64,000 nt of DNA, from assembly GCF_002532535.1 (NCBI RefSeq), contig NZ_NQWI01000019.1, positions 1 through 64,000 of the forward strand, given 5' to 3'. Shown one piece after another: positions 42,813 to 51,243 of this stretch. The notes under the pieces were generated by a model. The model made no database searches. It worked only from the letters and a program-made list of their open reading frames with translations, and was not told the origin of the DNA. A program made the position numbers and the translations under genes. Numbering within the stretch: the stretch's first letter is position 1; each line of letters starts with the position of its first letter. Origin of the DNA: Candidatus Viridilinea mediisalina (GTDB lineage: Bacteria > Chloroflexota > Chloroflexia > Chloroflexales > Chloroflexaceae).

Positions 42813-43565
42813 ATGTTTGAACGCCATACACTGCTCGAAATAGCCCGTAATGCGAAATTGCTCTTGCGCCAACCCCGTACCTTTGTGCAGTATGTGGCGA
42901 AGGTGTTGCAACCAACGCAACGCTTCTATCGCCGTCGCTTCGCCCAAAGCCTAGAGGATTGGCTCGCCTACCATCAACGTCAAGTCGTTTTTGAACAGTG
43001 TAGCTGGATGGGGGTGAAAACCCTTAAAAATCCGCTTGATGTCTGGGTGTACCAAGAGATTGTCCATCGTGTGCAGCCCGATGTCATTGTTGAGATTGGC
43101 AGCGCAGCCGGTGGCAGTACGCTCTATTTTGCCCAACTCTGCGATCTGCTGGGTAAAGGAGCCGTAATCTCGATTGATATTGACCGGAGCAATTATCATG
43201 TGAGCCATCCCCGCATTACAACGCTCACTGGGCATAGCTCATCCCCTGAACTTGTGGCTCAGGTGTATGAGCGTTGTGTTGGTAAGACAACTCTCGTTAT
43301 CCATGATGGTGACCACCATAAACCTCAGGTGCTGCGCGATCTGCGTGCCTATGCCGATCTGGTCAGTTTGCATAGCTATCTTATCGTGGAAGATGGGATT
43401 GTTGATCTGTTTCGTCTGCGCGATGGCTTCTGGGGGCTGAAAGATGGCCCCTTAGCAGCCGTTGAGGTCTTCTTACGCGAGGATCCGCGTTTTGCTGTCG
43501 ATCATGCGTGTGAACGCTATCTGTTGACCTATAATCCACGAGGTTACCTGAAACGGATTAGGTAA
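42813..43565 (+). CDS. CmcI-like methyltransferase (cephalosporin hydroxylase family)
   Basis: About 250 residues from ATG 42813; the frame is open further back through the terminator region. The core WVYQEIVHRVQPDVIVEIGSAAGGSTLYFAQL, then VISIDIDRSNYHVSHPRI and LVIHDGDHHKPQVLRDLRAY, matches the CmcI/RhamnosylO-methyltransferase-like family. In glycan clusters these act as sugar O-methyltransferases. The late segment ERYLLTYNPRGYLKR is typical. Lies 18 bp before a lipoprotein gene. Confidence 0.85.
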   Translation: MFERHTLLEIARNAKLLLRQPRTFVQYVAKVLQPTQRFYRRRFAQSLEDWLAYHQRQVVFEQCSWMGVKTLKNPLDVWVYQEIVHRVQPDVIVEIGSAAGGSTLYFAQLCDLLGKGAVISIDIDRSNYHVSHPRITTLTGHSSSPELVAQVYERCVGKTTLVIHDGDHHKPQVLRDLRAYADLVSLHSYLIVEDGIVDLFRLRDGFWGLKDGPLAAVEVFLREDPRFAVDHACERYLLTYNPRGYLKRIR

Positions 43566-43583
43566 GTTAGGAGTAGTACGATC

Positions 43584-44066
43584 ATGCGTCGGTTCATGTT
43601 GCTGATACTCATGGTAGCTCTGTTGGTTGGTTGTGGCAGGCCAGCCCAGAATGAGACGGATGCCCCGCCGCCTGAAGCAACGGTAGATCAACCTGCTTCG
43701 CCTGCCTATCCCTATCCCTATCCAGAACCACAGAATAACGACGATACCGCTCAGGGTCCCCTCTTTACTATCGATATCCCGCTTACTGCCGCGCGTGGTG
43801 TGGTGAGTGGCACTGGCCCTGCTGGCGTACCGATTCGCGTCGTCAATTTTATGCGTGACGCTGAAGTGCTTGGTGAGACGGTTATTGATGATGATGGCAA
43901 TTTTGCGATTGAAACAACCGAGATGCGGCTTGGCGAAATTATCGGCATTGCCCTCGGTGATGTGACTGGTACCGATATTGATCCTGCTGATTTCCAGCAT
44001 GGCCCTGGCTATCGTGATGTCTCAGGGTTTGGGATTGTCTTTGCGACGCAATTGGTTATTGAGTAG
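43584..44066 (+). CDS. Small lipoprotein with Ig-like domain
   Basis: 160 residues, with TAGGAG upstream of the start. A lipobox (LLVGC, Cys at ~18) follows a short signal, then a Pro/Tyr-rich low-complexity linker (PASPAYPYPYPEPQNN). A C-terminal strand-rich domain (ARGVVSGTGPAGVPIRVVNFMRDAEVLGETVIDDDGNFAI) looks like a bacterial Ig-like fold. Function unknown. It precedes the membrane glycosyltransferase-like gene by 5 bp. Confidence 0.8.
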   Translation: MRRFMLLILMVALLVGCGRPAQNETDAPPPEATVDQPASPAYPYPYPEPQNNDDTAQGPLFTIDIPLTAARGVVSGTGPAGVPIRVVNFMRDAEVLGETVIDDDGNFAIETTEMRLGEIIGIALGDVTGTDIDPADFQHGPGYRDVSGFGIVFATQLVIE

Positions 44067-44071
44067 CGCTG

Positions 44072-46024
44072 GTGTTCCCCGCCCTCGTTGATCTCCTCGC
44101 TTGGCTGCCCGGGGCGCTTGTTGCTGCGCCCTTGGTAGCTTTGGGTGCGTTGGCGCTCTTTATGCTGCCTGGGCTGGCGCTGTTGCGCCTGTTGCCTCTC
44201 CCGGTGCCTGTGCGCCCCGCACAATATCTCGCTGCGGCCCTCGCGCTCAGTTGGATCGTGCCGCCATTGCTGCTGCTCGCTGCCGATCTGCTGGGCTTGC
44301 GCTGGGGGCCGCTTGCTACATGGGCGGTGCTGCTGCTCGCTGCCCTCGTGGTCTTCTGGCCGCGCCATAAGGCTGCCCCAGCACGCCCTTGGTATGATGC
44401 CGAACTGGGGCTGCTGCTGGCCCTCTGGGGCTTGACCCTCGCTTTGCGCCTCTATCTGGTGCGTGAGTTGCCCGCTGGGCTCTTTGGCGATTCCTATCAC
44501 CATACGCTGATTACCCAACTGATGGTGGATAATGGCGGCCTTTTTCGCTCATGGCAGCCCTATGCACCACTCGCGACCTTTACCTACCACTTTGGTTTTC
44601 ATAGTATGGCTGCTTGGCTCCATTGGCTGACTGGCTATCCTGTGCTGCGTGCGGTGCTGCTGGTGGGTCAAGTTGCCGCCGCCCTGGCGGTTCCAGGGGT
44701 CTTTTTGCTCACTAGTCAGCTCTTTGGTGAACGTACTATTGCGTTGTGGGCTGCGCTCAGTGTGGGTTTGCTGAGTGTCTTTCCGACCTACTATGTTAAT
44801 TGGGGGCGCTATACCCAGTTGGCTGGGCAGACGGTGCTGCCCGCTACCTGTTTTGTCTGGATGCTGCTGTTGCAGCAGGCCCGTCAACCCAAGTTGACGT
44901 GGCAGCGCCTCGCTGCGCCTGCGCTGCTTGCTGTGTTGGCTACTACCGGGGTCGCGCTGGCCCACTATCGTATTGGGGTCTTTGCGGCTTGCTTTGTCGC
45001 GCTCTATGCGCTCTATCTGCTGCTCATGCATGTGCGCTCATGGCTCCCGGCTTTGCGGATGTTCTTCGTTGCCATCCTGGTGGGCAGCACGGGGGTTGTG
45101 TTCACCTTGCCCTGGCTGCTGCGTCTACGTGAGGGGCGCATGCTTCAATTGGCGAACCATATGGTGACCACCAACATTGGCGCAACTTCGGGCAACGCCC
45201 CTTCTCCCATTGATCTAGAACGCACGCTGGCCAATGGGATGTTGCCCCTGGCGCTGCTTGGTCTGCTGGTGTTGCTGCTGCGCCGCCGTTGGCTGGCGCT
45301 GCTGCTGCCGTTGTGGCTCGGGATCATTTGGTTAGCCGCCAATCCCTACTTGGTTGGCCTGACGGGTGCAGGTATTATTTCGAGCTTTGCGGTGATTATT
45401 GCTGGCTACATTTGGCTGGCACCGCTCGCCGGTGCCGGTTTGGCCGCCTTGGTTGACGGAGTTGGCTGGCTGGTTGGACGGGTCGCTGCGGGTAGGCAGG
45501 CTCAAGCAGAGCGCTTCGTTATCGTGCTGCTCGCTACGGCCTGCATTCTCTGGGGCGTAGGAGCGCAGAGCAATCTGCTTGATCCCAACTTTAAGCTGCT
45601 CACCCATGCCGATCTGCATGCCGCTGCTTGGATGCGCGAACACCTCGCACCCGAAGCCAAAGTCTTTGTCAATAGCTTTCCCGCTTATGATGCCTATGTC
45701 TATGCTGGGACGGACGGAGGTTGGTGGTTACCGCTGATTAGCGGCCATCGCACCAATCTGCCGCCTATGTCCTATGGTTTTGAGGCGGCTGAAGACCCCC
45801 AATTTGCGCTTCTGGTGATGGAGTATAATCAGGCAATCCTTGAGCATCCGCTTGAGAGTGCTGCCGCTGTCGCTGCCCTGCGGCAATGGGGCTATCGCTA
45901 CCTCTACGATGGCCCGGCAGCAAATCCACCAGTAGAACATATAGATCCAGCCCGGTTAGCAGATGTGCCCTACTATGAGCGCATCTATGACCGTGATGGG
46001 GTAACGATCTGGAGAGTACGCTAG
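44072..46024 (+). CDS. GT-C-like polytopic membrane protein (paralogue of 56208 gene)
   Basis: 650 residues from GTG 44072, with about 13 membrane helices. The first outer loop has GDSYHHTLITQLMVDNGGLFRSWQPYAPLATFTYHFGFH, and a later TYYVNWGRYTQLAGQ motif is present. Both recur in the gene at 56208 (VDSVHHALL...LPYHWGYH, AYYLSWGRYTQLTG). The C-terminal soluble part (AAAWMREHLAPEAKVFVNSF) resembles the end of such sugar transferases. The role is probably sugar transfer from a polyprenyl donor outside the membrane. It shares one base with the next gene (TAG/GTG). Confidence 0.8.
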   Translation: MFPALVDLLAWLPGALVAAPLVALGALALFMLPGLALLRLLPLPVPVRPAQYLAAALALSWIVPPLLLLAADLLGLRWGPLATWAVLLLAALVVFWPRHKAAPARPWYDAELGLLLALWGLTLALRLYLVRELPAGLFGDSYHHTLITQLMVDNGGLFRSWQPYAPLATFTYHFGFHSMAAWLHWLTGYPVLRAVLLVGQVAAALAVPGVFLLTSQLFGERTIALWAALSVGLLSVFPTYYVNWGRYTQLAGQTVLPATCFVWMLLLQQARQPKLTWQRLAAPALLAVLATTGVALAHYRIGVFAACFVALYALYLLLMHVRSWLPALRMFFVAILVGSTGVVFTLPWLLRLREGRMLQLANHMVTTNIGATSGNAPSPIDLERTLANGMLPLALLGLLVLLLRRRWLALLLPLWLGIIWLAANPYLVGLTGAGIISSFAVIIAGYIWLAPLAGAGLAALVDGVGWLVGRVAAGRQAQAERFVIVLLATACILWGVGAQSNLLDPNFKLLTHADLHAAAWMREHLAPEAKVFVNSFPAYDAYVYAGTDGGWWLPLISGHRTNLPPMSYGFEAAEDPQFALLVMEYNQAILEHPLESAAAVAALRQWGYRYLYDGPAANPPVEHIDPARLADVPYYERIYDRDGVTIWRVR

Positions 46025-47181
46025 TGCGGATTGCTGTTGTTGGCCCGACCTACCCCTACCGTGGGGGCATTGCCCACTATACGACGTTGTTGGTGCGCCA
46101 TTTGCGGGCGGCAGGCCATACGGTGCCGCTCTACTCCTTTACGCGCCAGTATCCGCGCTGGCTCTTTCCTGGCAAGACCGACCGTGATCCTAGTAGTACG
46201 CCGCTGAAGGTGGATTGTGAGTATATTCTTGATCCTATGAATCCACTAACTTGGTGGCGTCTCTATCGGCGTATTCGTACCGATCAGCCTGATCTGCTGG
46301 TTTTACAGTGGTGGGTGCCCTACTGGACGCCGACGCTCACTATGTTGACCCGTTGGATTAAAAACAATACGTCAGTCAAGATTGTTTTTATTTGCCATAA
46401 TGTGGTACCGCACGAAGGCGGCGGGGTGATTGATCGCCGCCTTGCGCTCACTGCGCTCTGCCGTGGTGATGCACTGATTGTGCATAGTGAACAGGATCGC
46501 TACCGTTTGCATGCGCTGCTGCCCTACGCCCGCGTGATCAAGGCGAATTTGCCAACCTACGCTGATCTTGCTGGGAGTATGGTGCAGCCTGCATCTGATC
46601 TGCGCCAAGGGTTAGGGCTACCGCCTGGACGCCAGATTATTCTCTTCTTTGGCTTTGTACGACCCTACAAGGGGCTGGAATATCTCGTTCAGGCGATGCG
46701 TGCTGTGCGTGAACATGTGGATGCCCATCTGCTGGTGGTTGGTGAATTCTGGACGCATCCCAATTTTTATCAGACCTACGCGGAGGAGTTTGGGGTTAGC
46801 GATGCCATGACGATTGTTAATCGCTATGTGGCGAATGAAGAACTGCAACCCTATTTTGATCTAGCTGATGTGGTGGTGTTGCCCTATGTTTCCGCGACGC
46901 AGAGCGCGGTAGTGCAGTTGGCCTTTGGTTTTGGCAAGCCAGTCATTACGACGCGGGTTGGTGGGCTGCATGAAGTGGTGCAAGACGGCGTGAATGGCCT
47001 GATTGTACCGCCCCAGGATGAGCAAGCCTTGGCTGAGGCGATTGTGCGCTATTTCAACGAAGAGCTTGCGCCTGAACTGACGGCCAATGTGCGCCAGACC
47101 GCCGTAGCGCAGAGCTATTCTTGGCAGCAACTCGTCAGCACCATTGAGCAGACAGCGCATGAGTTGGGTGAATCGAGTTAA
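46024..47181 (+). CDS. Family 4 glycosyltransferase (D)
   Basis: 385 residues from GTG 46024, overlapping the previous TAG by one base. GT-B fold: N-terminal YPYRGGIAHYTTLLVRHL, and C-terminal LFFGFVRPYKGLEYLVQAM and VVLPYVSATQSAVVQLAFGFGKPVITTRVGGLHEVV with the catalytic-side Glu. Cytoplasmic. It likely transfers a sugar to a lipid-linked acceptor. Its TAA stop abuts repeat E6. Confidence 0.92.
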   Translation: MRIAVVGPTYPYRGGIAHYTTLLVRHLRAAGHTVPLYSFTRQYPRWLFPGKTDRDPSSTPLKVDCEYILDPMNPLTWWRLYRRIRTDQPDLLVLQWWVPYWTPTLTMLTRWIKNNTSVKIVFICHNVVPHEGGGVIDRRLALTALCRGDALIVHSEQDRYRLHALLPYARVIKANLPTYADLAGSMVQPASDLRQGLGLPPGRQIILFFGFVRPYKGLEYLVQAMRAVREHVDAHLLVVGEFWTHPNFYQTYAEEFGVSDAMTIVNRYVANEELQPYFDLADVVVLPYVSATQSAVVQLAFGFGKPVITTRVGGLHEVVQDGVNGLIVPPQDEQALAEAIVRYFNEELAPELTANVRQTAVAQSYSWQQLVSTIEQTAHELGESS

Positions 47182-47258
47182 TACCATTTACGATTGTAGA
47201 TTGTAGATTGCCGAACATGGCGTCCCAATGGGCTTTCGCGTTCTTATCATGCGGCATA
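47182..47258. mobile_element. MITE family E, copy E6 (on a stop codon, truncated)
   Basis: TACCATTTACGATTGTAG starts directly after the TAA stop (47179-47181) of the glycosyltransferase. The right end is replaced by the CACTCGT minisatellite. Confidence 0.8.
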
Positions 47259-47268
47259 CCCTACTTGT

Positions 47269-47337
47269 CACTCGTCACTCGTCACTCGTCACTCGTCACT
47301 CGTCACTCATCACTCATCACTCGTCACTCATCACTCC
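47269..47337. repeat. 7-bp tandem repeat CACTCGT/CACTCAT, ~10 copies
   Basis: It lies 4 bp before the start of the next glycosyltransferase. Short runs of the same unit flank element H at 10790-10810 and 11065-11079. Confidence 0.92.
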
Positions 47338-47341
47338 TACA

Positions 47342-48532
47342 ATGCGTATCACCTTCTTGATCATTATGGGCATTGAGCGTCCTTCAGGGCGGCGCTATAT
47401 GAACATTGCGCGTAGCCTGGTGGCTCAGGGCCATCAGGTGCGGATTTTGGCGCTGCATCCCGATCTGGCCGATTGCCCACGGCGTCGTTTTGTCCAGGAT
47501 GGCGTTGAGGTCTGGTATGTGGGCCAGATGCATGCGCGCAAGACGGGGAGCCTGCCGCAACGCTTCGGGCCGCTGGAGTTGCTGCGCGTCCTCACCACTT
47601 CCACCTTCGGTATGATCTGGGGCGTGATCTGTTCACCCTCGGATTGCTACCACCTCGGCAAACCGCAGCCGATTAACGGCATGGCTGCGCTCTTGGGCAT
47701 AGGCTTACTCCGGCATCAGGGGTTTTACGTAGATTGTGATGATGATGAAGTGCATGGAAACCGCTTCACGGCCCAGTGGCAGCGGGCGATCTTTGCCTTT
47801 TGGCAACACCTGCTTCCCCGCCTGGCTGAGGGGGTCACGGTCAACACCCAGCATCTCGCAGAGCAACTGGGCCAAAGCGGGGTAACGCGGAGTGTCTATG
47901 TGCCCAACGGGGTTGACGTGGCCCGCTTTCGCCTACCGGAAGCGCAACGCCTTGCAGCGTTACGTGGCGCTTTAGGGCTACAAGGGCGGCGGGTCGTGGC
48001 CTATGTGGGCAGCCTAGCATTGCAGAATCACCCGGTTGATCTGTTGCTCGAAGCGTGGCCCTTGGTGTTGGCCTCAGTGCCCACAGCGTGCCTATTGATC
48101 ATTGGCGGTGGTGAAGATCTACCCAAGTTGCAGGCATGGGTAACTCGGCAGAACCTCACAGCCAGCGTGCGTTTTACAGGCCATGTGCCCCACAGTGCCG
48201 TGCCCACACTGCTATCACTGGCCGAGATGAGCGTTGATCCGGTGCATGACGACGCAGTAGCGCGGGCGCGCTCGCCGCTCAAGTTGGTAGAAAGCATGGC
48301 TTTGGGCGTGCCGGTGATCACGGGGGCGGTGGGGGATCGTGAGGCGTTGCTGGCGCACGGGCGGGCCGGGGTTTTAGTGGAACCGGGTAGCCCTACGGCG
48401 CTCGCCTCGGCGATCATCGCGCTGCTGCAGGACGATGCGCAACGCCTACGCCTGGCGGCGGCGGGGCGCGAACAGGCGCAACGCTACGCATGGGAGCGTC
48501 TGGCGCAGGCGTGGCTGGGGGTGTATAGTTAG
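47342..48532 (+). CDS. Family 4 glycosyltransferase (E)
   Basis: About 396 residues from ATG 47342; the upstream open frame reads through the minisatellite (TRHSSLV repeats) and is rejected. GT-B features are ERPSGRRYMNIARSLVAQGHQV, CDDDEVHGNRF, VYVPNGVDVARF, YVGSLALQNHPVDLLLEAWPL and RSPLKLVESMALGVPVI. Cytoplasmic glycosyltransferase acting on the glycan. A hairpin at 48546-48571 follows the stop. Confidence 0.92.
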   Translation: MRITFLIIMGIERPSGRRYMNIARSLVAQGHQVRILALHPDLADCPRRRFVQDGVEVWYVGQMHARKTGSLPQRFGPLELLRVLTTSTFGMIWGVICSPSDCYHLGKPQPINGMAALLGIGLLRHQGFYVDCDDDEVHGNRFTAQWQRAIFAFWQHLLPRLAEGVTVNTQHLAEQLGQSGVTRSVYVPNGVDVARFRLPEAQRLAALRGALGLQGRRVVAYVGSLALQNHPVDLLLEAWPLVLASVPTACLLIIGGGEDLPKLQAWVTRQNLTASVRFTGHVPHSAVPTLLSLAEMSVDPVHDDAVARARSPLKLVESMALGVPVITGAVGDREALLAHGRAGVLVEPGSPTALASAIIALLQDDAQRLRLAAAGREQAQRYAWERLAQAWLGVYS

Positions 48533-48545
48533 GGTGCGCGAGGGA

Positions 48546-48571
48546 AACCTGGTTCCCTCGCATCCTTCATC
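48546..48571 (+). terminator. Hairpin after glycosyltransferase E
   Basis: The stem GAGGGAA/TTCCCTC lies just after the stop, without a T-run. The same motif recurs inverted at 59793-59826. Confidence 0.4.
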
Positions 48572-48607
48572 AGTCCGAAGGGTTGTAGGGCATCGCCCTA
48601 CAGATTT

Positions 48608-49390
48608 TTATAGTTCACCAACAAACAAACTGTCGCGCATGAAGCTATAGCGAAACGGCAGAAGTTTATGCAGGCACTTTTCATTGGTGGCATCAATGTC
48701 GTGGCATGCCAAAATAGTTCCTGGGGCAAGGAGATGGGCCATATCGGGAATATTGCGCTCGATTTCGATTGGATCATGGGTTACATCACAAAAGACCAAG
48801 CGATATGGTAAAACTGGTGCATCCCGAAAATCACAGATCACGACATGCACGAGATCAATAAGATCAAGGTTCGTGAGGTTTTCGCGGAGTACCTGGCGTG
48901 AGCCCCCCGGTGCGCGGATGATAGGCTCAACATTACGAGTAAAATCTTCCTTATCAACTACAGCTAGAGGTAGATCGGATGTTGAAGGGTAGAAAAACCC
49001 GATCTTATCTGCATAAGGACGAAAATACTCAGGTTTAAGTTTGAGATCAACCGCAACCAATGTTTTTGCTTGTGTGCTATCACGAATGCCTGAGGCGAGA
49101 CAAGCGGTTGAACGACCAAGCCACGAACCAATTTCTAGGATTGGGCCAGGCAGCAGGTAGGCTAATGCGTAGAGCGTCTGCTGCTCACGGGGCGTCAGCC
49201 AACCAGGCAAGCGCATTTGGCCGCTCGGCAAGCGCATACGGGTGATTGTTTGATGCAAATGGGCGAGTGATGTACGCTTTTCGGGCGCAAGATGCTGTGA
49301 TAAGCGTCGGTTATTGAAGGTAAACAAGGCATGGCGAGCAAGACGCCATCCTGTCGCACGGATAGGGCGTTGCTTTTGCATATGGATCAT
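48608..49390 (-). CDS. Class I methyltransferase (Methyltransf_24-like)
   Basis: 260 residues from ATG 49390. Core segments are GPILEIGSWLGRSTACLASGIRD, LVAVDLKLKP, YRLVFCDVTHDPIEIERNIPDMAHLLAPGTILACHDID. This is the pattern of Methyltransf_24-type enzymes often found in glycan loci. It converges on glycosyltransferase E and is read away from it. Substrate unknown. Confidence 0.85.
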   Translation of the reverse strand: MIHMQKQRPIRATGWRLARHALFTFNNRRLSQHLAPEKRTSLAHLHQTITRMRLPSGQMRLPGWLTPREQQTLYALAYLLPGPILEIGSWLGRSTACLASGIRDSTQAKTLVAVDLKLKPEYFRPYADKIGFFYPSTSDLPLAVVDKEDFTRNVEPIIRAPGGSRQVLRENLTNLDLIDLVHVVICDFRDAPVLPYRLVFCDVTHDPIEIERNIPDMAHLLAPGTILACHDIDATNEKCLHKLLPFRYSFMRDSLFVGEL

Positions 49391-49408
49391 GGTAATAAAT
49401 CCTATATT

Positions 49409-50908
49409 CTACGGCAAAAAGATCGTAAAGACCGTCTGGTACTGGTAGACCGCCCCTGGTTGGGGGGCATCAGCGCCAGCGATGAAGTAGGCGTGGGCGT
49501 CGAGCATAACCGCAGACGTAGTTAAGTTCACTTCATCGGGGATGCTAAACGGCTGCCAGACATCAGAGGTCTGATTATACTGAAACCCCGCTTGTTGCAG
49601 CGGATCAAAGACCAGCAGCGTGCCGGCGGGGGCAATGACCACAGGCGCTGCGCTAGGCTCTGGTAGAGGCGCAATGCTGATCCAGCGTCGCAGCGTATTA
49701 TCGCCAGGATCGAGGCGCATGCTCTCGCGCAGGGGGCCATTCGCGCCTTCGCCGCCGATCAGGTAGAGGCGACCACTGACGATTATAGATCCAGCATGTT
49801 GGCGCGGTGAAGGTAGTGTAGGGCCTTCAAGCCAGCGATTGGCATCAGGATCGAAGATAAAGACCTCATCCCGAAGTGCGCTCCCGTCCCAGCCGCCCAT
49901 GAGGTAGATCTGGCCATCCCAGGCGACGAGGGTGTAGCGACTGCGTGGCGCGGGTAGGGCTGGGCCTTCGCGCCATTGGCGTTCGCGGGGGTCGTAAATT
50001 TCGAGGATGTCGCGCACCTGACCATCCGCATCCTCACCGCCGGGCAGAAAAATCTGGCCCCGTAGTGTTGCCGCTTGGGCATGCTGTACGGGGGTAGGCT
50101 TCTCGCCGAGTGAAGTCCAGAGGTCGTTGGTCAGGTCGTAGCGTTCGATACTTGCACTGACTCCTTGGGCGTCACTACCGCCAAAGAGGTAGATTTCGCG
50201 TTGCAGATCGAAGGCAGCGAGGGCAAAATGATCACGCGGATTAGGCACAGGGGCACGGCTTGTCCAGCGGGATGAAGCTGTGCTGGCGACAACATCAGGC
50301 GCATCGCCAAGCTGAGGCCCTGTGGCGGTCTGTTGACGCAGGAGGGGTAGGGCAACAAGGAAGAACGCAATGACGCCAAAAACGATAATGAAGGGTAACC
50401 AGGTACGAAATTCGGTAGTGATACGGTTTGTACGTTGAGGCATAGGTGCAACTGAGGTTTGATTAGGGGCTTCAGGTTGGGAGGGTACTACAGATGCTGG
50501 TTCTGCATGTGCGGCTAGGTCGGCAGGCTCGGCCTGGGCTGATGCTCCCGTTGTTGCTTCAACCGCAGGCTCGGTGGCATCTGCTCTGGCTTCAGGCGGA
50601 ACTGGCGGGGCATCAGGCTCATGAGGTGCTGAGACAAGCTCGGTTGGTGCTGCTTTGGTTTCAGATGCTTCGGCAATGAGCTTGGTTGCAGCACCGTTAT
50701 GGAGTGCCACCAAACCATGGCGCAGGGCGTAGGCGGTTGCTTCGGTGCGCGAAACGACGCCAATTTTGGTAAAGATGTTCCGCAGGTGAACCTTGACGGT
50801 ATTAATACTAATATTGAGTTGCAACGCGATCTGTTGGTTGGTTGCACCAGTGACAACCAGTTCGAGAATTTCGCGTTCGCGTTCGCTAATTTGGACATCA
50901 TTGGTCAT
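49409..50908 (-). CDS. Membrane-tethered LuxR-type HTH protein with outer Kelch repeats
   Basis: 499 residues. An N-terminal LuxR/GerE helix-turn-helix spans ~5-65 (SEREREILELVVTGATNQQIALQLNISINTVKVHLRNIFTKIGV). An Ala/Pro/Glu-rich linker (~75-165) leads to one membrane helix (~170-190). About five Kelch repeats follow (~215-470; e.g. REIYLFGGSDAQGVSASIERYDLTNDLW, GQIYLMGGWDG, GRLYLIGGEGANGPL), forming a likely beta-propeller outside. No receiver domain is present. It is probably a one-component regulator that binds DNA while sensing something at the envelope. Targets are unknown; the envelope genes on both sides are candidates. Confidence 0.92.
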   Translation of the reverse strand: MTNDVQISEREREILELVVTGATNQQIALQLNISINTVKVHLRNIFTKIGVVSRTEATAYALRHGLVALHNGAATKLIAEASETKAAPTELVSAPHEPDAPPVPPEARADATEPAVEATTGASAQAEPADLAAHAEPASVVPSQPEAPNQTSVAPMPQRTNRITTEFRTWLPFIIVFGVIAFFLVALPLLRQQTATGPQLGDAPDVVASTASSRWTSRAPVPNPRDHFALAAFDLQREIYLFGGSDAQGVSASIERYDLTNDLWTSLGEKPTPVQHAQAATLRGQIFLPGGEDADGQVRDILEIYDPRERQWREGPALPAPRSRYTLVAWDGQIYLMGGWDGSALRDEVFIFDPDANRWLEGPTLPSPRQHAGSIIVSGRLYLIGGEGANGPLRESMRLDPGDNTLRRWISIAPLPEPSAAPVVIAPAGTLLVFDPLQQAGFQYNQTSDVWQPFSIPDEVNLTTSAVMLDAHAYFIAGADAPQPGAVYQYQTVFTIFLP

Positions 50909-51036
50909 AGGAGCTTGGTTTCCTCGCTACAATCGTGTTGATCATAGCATGGGCTGGCTATTGCGGCAAGGTGGGGTAAGGGCGGGTAGAAAATATGTTC
51001 GTTGTCGCAAAAGAACGCAAAGAAACGCGAAAAAAC

Positions 51037-51189
51037 TTGTTAGGGATGGTTTCAGGATATTTTACAGTTTGGCCTCCGACGGAGTGCCGACGTTAGTCGG
51101 CTGAGTTCACAAACTGCCTTTGGATGCCGACTAACGTCGGCACTCCAACTGTAAAGCGGAAAGGCTGTTTCTGAAACCATCCCTAACAA
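51037..51189. mobile_element. Family B palindromic element, complete copy B1
   Basis: 153 bp with 19-bp perfect TIRs TTGTTAGGGATGGTTTCAG and its inverse. Inside is a hairpin with arms GGAGTGCCGACGTTAGTCGG. With AAGAACGC-type sequence at 50985-51036 it fills most of the 335-bp gap. Confidence 0.88.
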
Positions 51190-51211
51190 AGAGTTTTGTT
51201 CCGTCACAAGC

Positions 51212-51217
51212 TATAAT
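51212..51217 (+). promoter_or_regulatory. Possible -10 box for the next operon
   Basis: Perfect TATAAT about 30 bp upstream of the gene start. No matching -35 was found. Confidence 0.35.
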
Positions 51218-51243
51218 ATGGTACAGCGAGACGAGCATGTGAA

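Noticed and set aside
47228-47341. N-terminal extension of glycosyltransferase E
   Set aside because: It would be translated from repeat E6 and the CACTCGT minisatellite. ATG 47342 starts the conserved protein.
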